Below are positions 1 through 10,215 of a DNA stretch of 64,000 nucleotides, piece by piece (the stretch's first letter is position 1; each line of letters opens with the position of its first letter). The stretch is from Blasia pusilla (taxonomy: Eukaryota; Marchantiophyta; Marchantiopsida; Blasiales). The notes under the pieces were generated by a model that was not told the origin of the DNA, made no database searches, and was given only the letters and a program-made list of their open reading frames with translations. Position numbers and translations under genes: made by a program. The stretch spans positions 24,428,001-24,492,000 of the forward strand of contig CM114273.1 of the NCBI GenBank assembly GCA_050084515.1. The letters are read 5' to 3'.

Positions 1-22
1 AGGAATTGAGGAAGGACGATAG

Positions 23-247
23 TTTAATATTGATAGAAGTGAACGAATTTGTAGGTTATGTGACGGAGAAAATATTGAAGATGAAAAACATATGTTTGTT
101 ACATGTCCATGGTATGAAGAGATTAGATTGTCTCATAAAATAGGTGTGGAGAATTTATATTCTTTGTTACAATCAGTGTCTTATAATTTAGGTTATTATA
201 TTAAAAACGTCATTATTCATCGCTCAAATGCTCTAGATAGTAACTAA
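23..247 (+). pseudogene. C-terminal zinc-binding remnant of a LINE-type reverse transcriptase
   Basis: The frame from 23 to a TAA at 245-247 encodes about 74 residues with the pattern C-x2-C-x9-H-x4-C (residues ERICRLCDG, then EKHMFVTCPWYEEIR). This resembles the small zinc-binding domain that follows the polymerase in many non-LTR retrotransposon ORF2 proteins. A TAG lies directly upstream in frame at 20-22, and the left window edge removes the rest, so this is a dead fragment. An A-run follows the stop (245-255), as expected at a LINE 3' end. The family assignment is by pattern only. Confidence 0.5.
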
Positions 248-707
248 AAAAAAATCTTTAAGATCTTCTCTTCACATTACAAGTCACCGAATGAATGACT
301 TGTAATGTATTTTTCAATCTTTTATCTTTTGGGTCCTACGATCTATTTACCATTTAATTGTAATTCTCCTCTCCATATTTCTTCAAATTTCCTACCACGG
401 ATGTCATAAGGAACCATGGCGTGCGTGACTGAGATGATGGAATGTAAAGTAACATGGAACCGCTATACGGCTTCTACGACTGAAGGTTTGTCCTCGATTG
501 TTCCGCTCCACGATTTTCACGGCGTGACTAGTCTTTGGTCCGGGAAATCTCGACGGTTGATCTTGGATCGCGTAGGCGACTCTACCCGCGGCCCCTTCAT
601 CAATTACGAGTCATTGCGCGCAAGGCTCTGTTCCAAACTCTGCGACCAGACCTCGTAAGACGACCGATATTCTTTCTATTTTGCGAGAGCGCTTGAGGAG
701 CAGAGCC
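248..707. other. intergenic DNA, no gene recognised
   Basis: The interval between the LINE relic and the dirigent gene is AT-rich up to about 400 and more balanced after it. An open frame at 416-658 has no recognisable domain, so I do not call it a gene. The last 200 bases probably contain the promoter and 5' leader of the dirigent gene, but I see no convincing TATA box. Confidence 0.4.
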
Positions 708-1256
708 ATGGGGTCGCGGGCACTATGGTGGACGACAGCAGCTGTGCTGATGGTGACGGTGAGTGATTCTTTCCGAGATGTTGTGGATGTGAATGGAGAA
801 ACGGAGACGTTGACATATTATATCCACTGCACAGACGAAGTGGCGATTGTTGCGGGGCCAGGTGCGAATGGTCATGACTTGACTGCTCTGAAGTTCGGGA
901 GTACTCTCATTTTCGATAACGATGTGACGGAAGGACCCGAGTTGACCTCCAAGCGGATAGGGAGGCGGGAAGGAATGGCGTTCAAGAACAATTTTGATGG
1001 GGCGAACTACTACCTTCTTTTCACAATCATCTTCGAGCACCATGGGAAGTATAATGGGACCTTACAGGTGCAGGGGACGGAGATAGGTTCGGGTGATAGG
1101 GAGATTTCTGTTGTGGGTGGAACCGTCGATTTCCGAGGGGCTCGAGGGTATTCAACATTTCACTTACATTCGAGTGTGTCATACCCTATCATCAAGCAGA
1201 ACTTCGTGCTCTACAAAAGCTCTTTCAATTACAAGCCATCCGTCACGACGGCCTGA
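708..1256 (+). CDS. dirigent-family secreted protein
   Basis: A single uninterrupted frame of 182 codons. Dirigent proteins are secreted plant beta-barrel proteins that steer stereoselective coupling of phenoxy radicals in lignan and related pathways; the substrate here cannot be inferred. The start at 708 is preferred because it is the first ATG, lies in a good plant context (gccATGG) and gives a hydrophobic signal peptide (residues 1 to about 21, WWTTAAVLMVTV core). Family hallmarks in order: LTYYIHCTDEV near the N-terminus, FDNDVTEGPELTSKRIGRREG in the middle, HHGKYNGTLQVQG with an N-glycosylation site (NGT), then VVGGTVDFRGARGYS near the C-terminus. Length fits the family, and most dirigent genes lack introns. 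It is the only intact host gene I recognise in the window and stands alone beside transposons. Confidence 0.85.
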   Translation: MGSRALWWTTAAVLMVTVSDSFRDVVDVNGETETLTYYIHCTDEVAIVAGPGANGHDLTALKFGSTLIFDNDVTEGPELTSKRIGRREGMAFKNNFDGANYYLLFTIIFEHHGKYNGTLQVQGTEIGSGDREISVVGGTVDFRGARGYSTFHLHSSVSYPIIKQNFVLYKSSFNYKPSVTTA

Positions 1257-2559
1257 ATCGTTGGCTTTAGCTTGCTCTCTAGAATGTTGCAAAAGAATTC
1301 TATCTCCGTGTTTCAATTCTGGTTCCATGAGCTTCAAAGACCACCGTGCACGGGAAGGCATGCGGCCTGTGCAAAAGTTCGAAGAACGTCATAATTGTGA
1401 GTAAGTCGCAGCTTGGAAGTCTATTCAAATTCGTGCAAATGTCAGTCGAGCACGGGCCACCCTCAGATTTGTGAGATTAAATAAAACGACTTCAAATCTA
1501 ACAATTTAGCGCTTATGCTTAGTTCTGTTCGCGCTGCTGGATATGTGGTGCTGATAGTGGAGGCATGTTTTGTTCTATGGAACGGGATCCATCTATTCGT
1601 GGCTGGAAAGTGTAACTAGTGTGGCGCCCCCTTGCAAAGGAAAAACATGTAAGAAAATCTTTGTGGCGGTGTGGCTCCTACTATGTAATGCTATATTCAG
1701 GTTACCACGTTAGAGCATTGTATTGAATTTTTTTTTTCCGCGATTCGGTATCAAATTTTGAGCGTTTGTGTCTTCGTGTTTGAGTGTATTGTAAGTGCAG
1801 TTATGAAGCAATCAGACTCTTCGGAAGGCTTTTGGAACCTTCAAATAAGTAGCTTCAAACCTTGGGTGATTGGTAACACTTAGCCGATCATACGGTCTTT
1901 ATATTTTGGCAAACTAATATGAATTCTGTAGGGGATGAGGATATCCACCTGAGTATGTAGTGACTAATGCTATCGAATCCATGTTGCAGTAGTATTTTGA
2001 ATATAAATGACACTGGAATACAAGAGTGACTCAAAAGCGGCACGTCAGTTGAAATGCAGGTCTGTCAGCGTCATGTAGAGAGAGTTGTGAACAGTTGGCC
2101 TCTAATCGTTTTCGTAAGCTAATGCAAGAGATTCGATTACTGGTCGGTTACCTGAGATATCTTGATCACAAGTCAAAAACGAGATTTCAGATCTCTGCAC
2201 ACACCGTCACCTCCAAGATTTCTCAAGCCAAATCAGCAGAAAATTAGGCAATAACGAGATGATAACCATAGTCGGATCATATTCTTTTCATTTATCACAA
2301 AGAGTTTGCAAATAAGTGTTCAGTAGTGACACCGAAACTCACATGCACACATCGTACGATAATTACCGTCTTCTCAGGTCGGTCAAACGCAGTGCAGAGT
2401 CTACAACTCGTCGAACCTAAAGGAAAAGGTACTCGCCGAGGAACGAAGGTTAGGTCACATTTACAAAAATTGGACTCATACGATCAAAAATTGGTCGGGA
2501 GGCGTTTCCCTTTCTTCCTTTTGGAAAAGTGAAGCAACTGTGTCAATAGTATTACGGAA
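1257..2559. other. non-coding DNA downstream of the dirigent gene
   Basis: No protein family or RNA gene is recognised. The first few hundred bases probably include the 3' UTR (AATAAA at 1479-1484). Short open frames at 1093-1404 and 2326-2532 overlap the gene or lack any domain and are treated as chance. Confidence 0.4.
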
Positions 2560-2835
2560 TAGTCATCAACGAGAGAATTTTCAACAAAGACTTGAATTCT
2601 CTCAACTTGTATTAGAAGGCTGCGTGGTCAGTCAAGCGGATGCTAGGAAATTTTGAACCAAGTCTTGAGTTCTGTCAATTGGAAGTGGAAGATTTCTCGG
2701 TCAAACAGTGGATGTCAAAATTTTTGAAGCAAGACTTGAACTGTATCGTTTTGTAGTTGAGGACTTCTCAGTGAAAGCACGTGGATACCAAAAGATTTTG
2801 ACCCGAGTTCATCGGAAGACTCCTCGGTCCTCGAG
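2560..2835 (+). repeat. degenerate tandem repeat, unit about 70-95 bp
   Basis: Three imperfect copies follow each other. Each carries a TTTTGAA-C-AAG-CTTGA-TT-TGT core and ends near AAGATTTCTCGGTCAAA or GGACTTCTCAGTGAAAG. The copies start close to 2565, 2641 and 2710, with a partial fourth near 2785. Divergence is high, so the array is old. No gene or known satellite is recognised. Confidence 0.5.
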
Positions 2836-3612
2836 TGTTCTAACTCATGTGTTGCTTGTTAGAGTCTTTCTTGGGTGGAGAAGAGGTCTACTGTTAGCTC
2901 TTTACTTCTTTCTTCTTTATGACATCAACATTGAGATTTTTACAAAGAGCTTTTTTTTTTTTTTAATGATGTAGATCTTTGCAAAGAGACATCTTTTTTC
3001 TAATGATATAGCTCTTCGATGTTAGCGCGCATCGCTTTGTTGATTTCTTGCAATAAAGAAAGAGGTGGACAATTGGAGTTGATTGAGGGTGAATCACCTG
3101 AACCCGATGAGTTAAGACAGTTAGGTTAGGCTACATCATGTCGTGGAACTCTCTTGTCTATTTGTAAAGAAGAGGTCGTCGGTTGCGATCAGGTTCTTGC
3201 ACGCCTGTTTGAGTCTGTCGAAAGAAAGGTGATGGAGATGAAGCTCATTTAAAAATCCTTTGTATGAAAATCAACCATGGTAATCATGGAAGACTACACG
3301 TTCACTGATTTTGGTCTCTATAAATGCAAAGAAGCAAAGGGATGTTCTTTCGGCCATGGATAAGTTGTGAAAGAACAAATGAACGTATTTCTAGTACAAT
3401 TGTATATTTTGGTGTATATGCACATTCTTATATAACATATATCGCCATCATGTCCACACATAATTTAATCATTTAATATCACATATGTATACGAACCATC
3501 ATACCAAGAGGCCATGTATTGAAGATCATTTGGGAAAATATTTTGTTATCTAAATCATCAAACAAAATTTGAGCCAAATCCATTCGAATAGAGTTCATTA
3601 TGGCTTCGTTGG
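2836..3612. other. AT-rich non-coding DNA with a possible relic of terminal repeat A
   Basis: No gene is recognised. A T-run sits at about 2949-2964. At about 3412-3454 the bases GCACATTCTTATATAACATA resemble the outer part of repeat A of the minus-strand elements, suggesting a very old copy. The last four bases, gagg (3613-3616), are the left target-site duplication of element 1. Confidence 0.35.
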
Positions 3613-3616
3613 GAGG

Positions 3617-4371
3617 TGTCGTGCGCATACATATCGCTACACAACATACATCGTTCGTCACATCTACACCACACAACACCGATCTTCCCCACACACGGGT
3701 CGATCCACACATGTACAAAAATCAACTCATACATATACATGGAGATCACACAACAAAAATAACGAGTAGTAAAAATGGCACACCCGGCCTAAAACTCCAC
3801 TCCTCAATCTACATCGGCATATCGAGCCTCGTCCAGCCTGTGCTATCAAGGAATCCGGACGCTAGCACCCTAGTCCTAGCTCACACACATACAAGGGAGG
3901 TGCTCCAACAGCCCAACATGAGAAAGATGGCTTAGGAAAGCCATCTTCCTCTCTTATGTAGGTTGGGAAGAGCCAAAAGGCTCTTCCCTAAAAATACCCC
4001 TTCCTTGGTAACTCTGTGGCGCACAAGAGTTACAAGGCGGGTGACCTGGTCAACAAGTCACCCGGTGTAAAAGACCTCAACATGAAAGTCGCCGAAACGC
4101 GTTCACGACACAATGGATCTATCCTCAACCTCATCCAACTTTGTGGGACAAAGTTACACTCAAGATAGTCCGCTGGCTCCTTTGCCCTATCCACGATAGA
4201 TCTCGGCCTATCGGCTACTCGGATGTGACAGGTTGTCAAATGCGCATACATATCGCTACACAACATACATTTCGTCACATCTACACCACACAACACCGAT
4301 CTTCCCCACACACGGGTCGATCCACACATGTACAAAAATCAACTCATACATATACATGGAGATCACACAAC
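3617..4371 (-). repeat. 3' terminal block A1-B-A2 of element 1
   Basis: On the plus strand the order is A2 (3617-3754), B (3755-4230), A1 (4231-4371). A2 and A1 are near-identical direct repeats of about 138 bp, both holding the core CATACATATCGCTACACAAC. B matches B' at the other end (13956-14433). The A1/B junction, read on the minus strand, has an element-like end (GACA), three bases, then an element-like start (TGTCACATC), like a circle junction. The 5' end of the element has B' only. Confidence 0.88.
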
Positions 4372-4384
4372 CGCCCCCCTAGCT
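4372..4384 (-). promoter_or_regulatory. polypurine tract next to repeat A1
   Basis: Minus strand AGCTAGGGGGGCG lies immediately upstream of A1. The same purine run abuts A1 in element 3 and the related AGGGCGG abuts A in elements 2 and 5. It is the expected primer for plus-strand DNA synthesis in LTR-type retroelements. Its position shows that synthesis should begin at the first base of A1. Confidence 0.65.
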
Positions 4385-4447
4385 GGCAGTTGGATCCCCC
4401 TAACTCCAGATAGAAAATATCACATCTCTCTGACATGATCTACTACC

Positions 4448-4596
4448 CTATACACATCTCGGACACATCCATCGTCCCGTGGGAACCACATCAAGAGGGG
4501 GTCGGACATGACATATGCCACCCTCGAGAACAACCATCACATACCAACATGGTGGTCGCACCCTCGCACATCCGCACAACATACACCTCAAGCCTG
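4448..4596 (-). pseudogene. PHD finger at the C-terminus of pol, element 1
   Basis: All zinc ligands of a C4HC3 PHD finger are visible, but in two frames. C-M-L-C and the terminal RWMCPRC are in one frame, ending at TAG 4448-4450. The central [15 protein letters not shown] is in another. Two small indels therefore broke it. PHD fingers read histone H3 tails. Here the domain sits at the end of the integrase polyprotein, where chromoviruses carry a chromodomain. The same domain ends the polyprotein in elements 2, 3 and 5. Confidence 0.75.
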
Positions 4597-5722
4597 CAGG
4601 TACCACTGCCAAGCTCGGATCCACCGTCCCATCTACGTTCGGAAGATGACATGGCGCACAATTGCGCACATGATCCTTCCAAACCATACCATCCCGTCCC
4701 TCCAACATGAGGACTCCGGTCGGTAATACCTCGCGCACACGTAGGATCGTGCGCCCTGCAGTGACATCTAGCGTCGTGGGTGCTTTGCTTTGTAAATACA
4801 CGTAATCTCAGGATGAAACCTCCTAATCCTCGGACGATAACCTCCTCCACGAATGGTCGAGTACCTCAATCTATCTCTATGCTGGGCAATAGCTAAGTTC
4901 TACGCCATAGGCATAACTCTACGAAAAACTTCTGCCCTCTGAGAACATGCTTGCACCCACACATTTGGATCATCAAGATCTAACACCTCCGCCATGTCAC
5001 GTCGAATCGCTGCAGGTAAATCTGGCTCTCTCCCAAAGAGCAAAAAGTACGGTGAAAATGACGCCAAGGATGCTGCCGACTAAGCGATAACCCATAGCCA
5101 ACCATAGCAATCGAGGTCCCACTCCCTCAACTCGCCCCCATTTGCAAGCCATACTTTGCAATCCTCTCTTCACCGTATGTACCACTCTCTCCGCCAATCC
5201 ATCCGCCTCAAGATGATCTCTCGACATGGTGCGGTGATCTATCATCGCTTGATCACACAAGTCCTGAAACTCTCCCCTGAACTCGGTAGCCTGGTCAGTC
5301 AACACCTCCGCCGGTGCACCAAAGTGACTAAGCACACGATCTAGAAACGCATAAGCTGTTCCCTCGCTCGCCTTGTCTGGTAGTGCCACCAACTCTATTC
5401 ACTTGGAGAAATGCTCCACCATGACCAACACGTACCTATGATGACGCCCTGTCAATGGCAAAGGTCCCGCAATGTCTAAACTCCACCGATAACCTAAACC
5501 CATAATCGGAAAAGGATATAACTGCGGAGTGGGAGCATTGAAGGATGCTCGCACTCTGTCACATACCATACATCTGGCCACAAATTGTTGTACCCTTGTA
5601 TGCATGCCGCGCCACCAATACTGAACCTGGAGTAAGCTGTAAGTACGCTTTACTCCGAAATGTCCCAACTCCTCATGGGCATGTCGCACTACACGTGCTC
5701 ACTGGGAAGGATGAGGTACCAC
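4597..5722 (-). pseudogene. DDE integrase, element 1
   Basis: The N-terminal zinc domain HAHEELGH...CMVC lies at about 5570-5690. The catalytic core has D in RWSLDIAGP (about 5490), D in VLTDQATEF (about 5290) and E in DGLAERVV (about 5190), consistent with D-D-35-E. A C-terminal part follows (GRTILRVREVLP, then KDHVRNCAPCHLPN) before the PHD finger. It inserts the DNA copy into the genome. It is broken by frameshifts or stops near 5400 and 5100-4850. Repeated LLALWERA-type segments agree with element 2. Confidence 0.82.
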
Positions 5723-6470
5723 TCATATCCTACCATCTCCCCTTACCCGCAAAATGTGAGTCCCCTCCCACCTGAACCTCTTGGCTCTCTGTAGGATCCG
5801 ATCCCGCTCCCTAGCACTCACTGTACTCGCAATGACGCCAGTGCACAAGAACTCCACAACCTCCACGTCGTCATGGATATCACGACCACCTTTCGCCTCC
5901 TCACTAACCTCCGGATCCAAAGACTCATCATCCAATCCCACCACTGGAGTCATCACCTGTGGCTGACCTGCCATAGTCAACCAACAAAGATAGGCAGATG
6001 CATGCCAACCGGGCACCATCTCCTCATCACTCTCTCCGTGCCATCGAGCTCCTGTGTCGTCTCTCTCACTTGGACATGGGTTACGACTCAACCCATCCGC
6101 ATCTTGGTTCAGCCGACCTGGCCTATGAACCACCTCAAACTCATACTCCTGTAGTAATAGAGCCCACCTGGCAAGCTTTCCCGTAAGCTTGTTGGACTCC
6201 ATCAACCACCTCAACGGCTGATGATCAGTGATAAGTGTGAAAGGGTTGCCGAATAAATAGCACCTAAAATGTGCCACGCCCACACCGCAGACCAAGCACT
6301 CTCCCTCGTAGGAGTCAGATTCGCCCTGCAATGTTGTTCGATCGGCTCGTTTAAGCCACAACGAACTCCCTCTCCTCATCATCCCTCTGAGTAAGCACTG
6401 CTCCTAGACCCAACTTGCTCCAATCCGTATGTAACTGGAATAGGCGACCCCTAACCGGTCTCTGTAAAAT
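5723..6470 (-). pseudogene. RNase H domain and linker, element 1
   Basis: The catalytic acids of a gypsy RNase H are visible: D in QLHTDWSKLGLG (about 6425), E in YEGE (about 6310), D in LITDHQPLRW (about 6225) and D in NQDADGLSRNP (about 6085). A linker of about 110 residues then leads to the integrase zinc domain. RNase H removes the RNA strand after reverse transcription. A frameshift near 6360 separates the first aspartate from the rest. Confidence 0.8.
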
Positions 6471-7509
6471 GCGTGAGGACGTCAACCTGTCCTTGAGCTC
6501 CTGAAATGCTCGCTCCTGATCATCTCCCCACAACCACACATGATCAAGTCTCGTCAATAAGGTCAAAGACTTTGCGATCGCACTAAAACCCTTGACATAC
6601 CGTCGATAGAAGTTCGCCAGTCCAAGAAATGCTCGAACTCGACTCACATCTGTAGGGTGTGGAATCTGCGCAATAGCCTCTACCTTTGTCTGCTGAGCGC
6701 CTAACCCACTCGGGTATATGGTGTGTCCCAAGTACTCAATCTGCTCCTGAAAGAATCTGCACTTGCATGGATGTAACTTCAGTCCATGTAACTGCAATCG
6801 CCGAAACACCTCCTCCAAGTGTGGCTCATGCTCCTCAACCGTGGAACTGAAGATGAGAATATCATCTATGTAACATCGTACAAAATCCAAGCGAGCGAGA
6901 ATCCTATCCATCACTCTCTAAAACTCCGCAGGCGCGATCTTCAACCCAAATGATAAGAACCGCCACTGATACAAGCAATCTCTCCCGAACCGATCTATCC
7001 CCCAGAATGCTGTCTTCTCCCTGTCCTCCAACCTGATAGGAAGTTGATGATAGCGAGCACGAGATCTAAAAATCTGAAGATCTTTGCATGCCCTACCGCA
7101 TCAAAGATCTCTCTCAGAGTAGGCATGGCATACCGATCGACCTCGTCGGCCGGTTGATAGGACGGTAATCTCCACACATCCGCCTATCCGTCCAATTGCC
7201 ATACATATCCTTCTTCGCCGGCATGACTGTGGCAGATGCATACTCCCCATGTGATAACTCCACAAGTCTTGCCTCCAACAAGTCCCGACTCTGCTCTGAA
7301 TCAAGGCTCGCTCCATATTAGAATACCCAGTAGGGTTGACGAAAGATCGGCGTATCACTAGCCAACTCAATCCGTATCCGGGACCCTTCAGCGTACCCAA
7401 GTCTCTCATCTGAAGGCAAAACAACCGACATGCCCTCTCGAAACCTATGAACTGCCCGTCGCTCTCCTCCTATCAACTTGAGACCTATCACAAGCTCCCA
7501 AGTCTCCAT
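6471..7509 (-). pseudogene. reverse transcriptase, element 1
   Basis: Gypsy-type polymerase. The active-site box reads CYIDDILIFSS (about 6850), followed by KCRFFQEQIEYLGHTIYPSG and RVRAFLGLANFYRRYVKGFS. Upstream pieces include RIELASDTPIFRQPY (about 7340) and, in other frames, the DYRP and LPFGLK blocks. At least three frameshifts lie between 6915 and 7320. The frame starting at 7509 (METWELVIGLKLIGGERR) is in phase with the TAG at 7552-7554 upstream. Confidence 0.82.
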
Positions 7510-7551
7510 CGTGACCTCACTCGGAGAGGACGCAACCTCCGGCTTTGGTTG

Positions 7552-7554
7552 CTA
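7552..7554 (-). other. TAG codon in readthrough context between methyltransferase and RT, element 1
   Basis: On the minus strand the codons are TAG-CAA-CCA, matching the tobamovirus-type readthrough signal UAG-CAR-YYA. It is in phase with the downstream RT frame. Elements 3 and 4 have the same codons at the same place; element 2 has CAG instead of TAG. Confidence 0.5.
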
Positions 7555-8700
7555 TGTAGCAACCCTAGCCACTTCCGCCACAACCACTCCACTCGACCTC
7601 CTACACCATGCTCCACATCCAAAAAATGAACATGTGCTATGTGCTACTTTGCTCGAACGATGTCCCAAGAAGTCCATGGGTGCCTATCTCTCTCGCTCGA
7701 ACCAATGCCCCAAGGCGGGTCCAATGGATGCGGCATGGATGACACTCGCTCCGTCTCTACTCACCCATACTTAGGTGCTATCCATGTGAGACAGTTGAGT
7801 TCCATCGCCGCCCAACACTGTCTCCGTGATGCCTGGTCCAACTGGCACCGTGATGTGACGGTAGTGCATGGATGACACTCTCTGGTGAGTTTAGGCTCCT
7901 CCAATACCGGTCACCTCATCCCTAGCCTCCCACGACAAAAAGGCATGGGATTGGAAGAAGCCACCAACCTAGGTTGGCTCAATGGCCAACAGTTGGTGGT
8001 CTATCATCAGCGTGTCACCACCTAAGATCGACGCCCGAGTCCAAAATAGCATCCATTGTGAGATGTGGTGCTCTCGACTCCACCGTAGGCTCGACTTAGT
8101 ACCTCGATGGTATCAGTTCGCCCACCATGTCGTGGGACGATGGGCACGTGACCCAACTCTCGCCGCATCTAACAACACAAAGGTCCCAACCAAGACCTCA
8201 CCGATGTACACTCGTCATCACACGTGCACGAGTATCTCCTAACAACGGCACGTTCTCCAAAATGTCTGTTGGAGAACATATCTCGACTCTCCTGCAAGTG
8301 TCGTACTACTCGCAAAGATCTCCCAAAAACATCCTCGACCTCGGATCTTGCAATCCAAATCCTCGCCACCGGTGATGAATGACTCGACATGGCCATCCAA
8401 AGCAATCACCAAATGAATGGTGCCAACTCTATCCAGATCCTACGCCCCACCAAAGATATATCGGCGGGTAGTGTATGAAGGGTATCCCCGCATCGCAGAT
8501 ACCGACAACAACTCGGATATCTTCCGACCAATCTCGCCACGTGGCGTAATGATACTCGCCCGCGGGTCTCATCTCTCTCCACATAAAGGTACTGATGCAC
8601 CCGTATGCCCGCCTGCAATATGGCCGCCAATCCGGTGCTAATCCCTCCGAAGAGATCTAACATCCTAACACCCTCCTCTGGGCACTGTCACACAACAGGT
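7555..8700 (-). pseudogene. DNMT3-like cytosine-5 DNA methyltransferase, element 1
   Basis: Motif I, MLDLFGGISTGLAAILQAG, is intact at about 8610-8663 and is followed by HQYLYVERDE, the cofactor-binding acidic region. Motif IV keeps the catalytic P-C (GWPC near 8385), but the next residues are altered. Motif VI (ENV) lies near 8260 and the motif X region near 7790-7830, in shifting frames. A linker of about 75 codons then runs to the TAG at 7552. Many small indels make it inactive. It was recognised by comparison with the better copy at 28065-29446. Motifs occur in the canonical I-IV-VI-VIII-X order, not the rearranged order of plant DRM enzymes. Confidence 0.75.
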
Positions 8701-9345
8701 GTAGTATCTAGTGGGGTCATCGTCTCCACTCCAAGAGCCCGATCGCCACGTGGCTCTCGCTGCCCTGGGATAAAAACATGACTCCACGCCTGCCTCACGA
8801 GGTCGTCGGCACTCCTCTGTAGCTCTCGAGTCGTACCCCATAATGGTGAAGAGGCATCGCTAACATGGGAAGAGACACCCTCCATGGCCTCTCTCTCCGT
8901 GGGACTATCCGCTATTGGGACATCCTCCGCATGTGCGTTGTCGTATAGTAAAATCAACCAGTATGTAAACTCCTTCGTCATTAAGTGTTAGATAGAGTTT
9001 CATTAGTATTAAGTAAATTGGCTTAGAAAAAGGAGATTCTTATGTTTAAACCTCTTTATGGTGCCTCTTTTATGCGGGCCCAACTTTAGGAAAAGGAGAT
9101 AATAAATAAAAGATGACTTTATAAAAGTAAAGTAGTTGCTTTAATGAAAAGCAAAAGTAGTCTTGGTTGGTGGCTAGGTTAGTTAGGGTAATTTGGAAAA
9201 TATCATGTGGGTAAAAGAGGATATTTTGGAAGAGATAAGAAGAAATCTACTTGTGTCAAAATGTGATTGGCTAAGCCTTGAGAGGAAGCCATGTGGCACA
9301 AGATAAGATAAGCTCTATTTCGTACTCTTATGGATCCCTTGTGAG

Positions 9346-9354
9346 TATATAAAG
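9346..9354 (+). promoter_or_regulatory. TATA box in the solo LTR
   Basis: TATATAAAG, followed by GAGGAGGGACC and a transcribed-looking CT-rich stretch. This is typical of a plant LTR promoter. Transcription would start near 9380. Confidence 0.55.
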
Positions 9355-9517
9355 AGGAGGGACCTTCAAGGGTTCATCACCTTCTATTCCACATCTTGAG
9401 TCTCTCGTGTCTCTCTTGAGTGTATGGCTTTGGGATTGCTTGCTCTTCCAATGAGAGTGGATCACCCCTCTTGGGAGAGTAACTTGATCATCGTCTATTC
9501 TTCGAGAGGTTTCTAGA

Positions 9518-9538
9518 GTGTGTGTGTGTGTGTGTGTG
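9518..9538 (+). repeat. TG dinucleotide microsatellite
   Basis: About ten TG units inside the solo LTR, followed by a short G-run. Confidence 0.9.
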
Positions 9539-10215
9539 GGGATGAGAGGTTTGTCACCGTGAGAGGAGTTTAGTCATACTAAAATAGCGGATGTTTTGGC
9601 TTGTTACTTTCCCAATGAGAGTGGATTACCCCTCTTGGGAGAATAACTCCGCCAAAACTCATTCTTGAGGAGAGTAGAGAATGTCTGTCAAGCATGGATA
9701 GGGGTGGAGCACGAGCTGTGCCCGACTTTCCTTTCCTAAATCCTTACCATGTCAAGGTACTCTTTGTAGATAGGCACTGGTTCACTCGCTATTTAGTTTA
9801 TCACTTTGGGGAGGCGTTCATGAACCACGTCATGCAATCTCCAACTCCGGTGATTCTTCCTATCGTCACATATGGAAGGACATGGGATTGTACTTTGTAT
9901 GTCCTTATATAGCGATCCATGGATGTCAATAGGCCTGGTCAAGTAGGGTTTAACACTAGTTGTGCTATCTTCCTCGTGTACAAACGTAAAATAGTTTATA
10001 GGGATTTTATAGTTAGGAATTTCGGGGTCCGATGTTACGAATAAGTGATCGCCTCGGCACTTCCATTTGTGATACCTGTCGTGAGAGAATGGAGAGTGTA
10101 CATCATAATTTTGTTTTGAAAAAGGAGAACTTATTAGAGAGTTCACCTTGCATCGACCGCATCTACCGTAGCTAGAAGGCCCGCCCTTGCTCAAAGAAAG
10201 ATTCTCGACACGACA

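Larger units (their letters stand above)
8939..10215 (+). mobile_element. solo LTR inserted in element 1
   Basis: The 1277-bp insert begins TGTCGTATAG and ends CGACACGACA. It is flanked by the 4-bp duplication gcgt (8935-8938 and 10216-10219). Removing the insert and one gcgt restores the alignment with element 2 around 23800. It has a TATA box at 9346-9354 and a TG microsatellite at 9518-9538. No coding sequence or second copy is seen, so it is probably a recombination-derived solo LTR. The strand is taken from the TATA box. Confidence 0.82.

Noticed and set aside
416-658. An 80-codon open frame upstream of the dirigent gene
   Set aside because: No similarity recognised; it is short and probably chance in the gene's 5' region.
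3617-4371. Ordinary LTRs of about 610 bp (B plus A) at both ends
   Set aside because: The 5' ends at 14433, 34260, 38258 and 46644 have B' only, flanked directly by target duplications outside and leader inside.
4448-4596. A chromodomain at the end of integrase, as in chromoviruses
   Set aside because: No aromatic cage or chromodomain pattern is seen; the Cys/His spacing is that of a PHD finger.
9518-9538. TG run and other short tandem words considered as CRISPR-like arrays
   Set aside because: Plain microsatellites; no repeat-spacer structure exists in the window, and the genome is eukaryotic.
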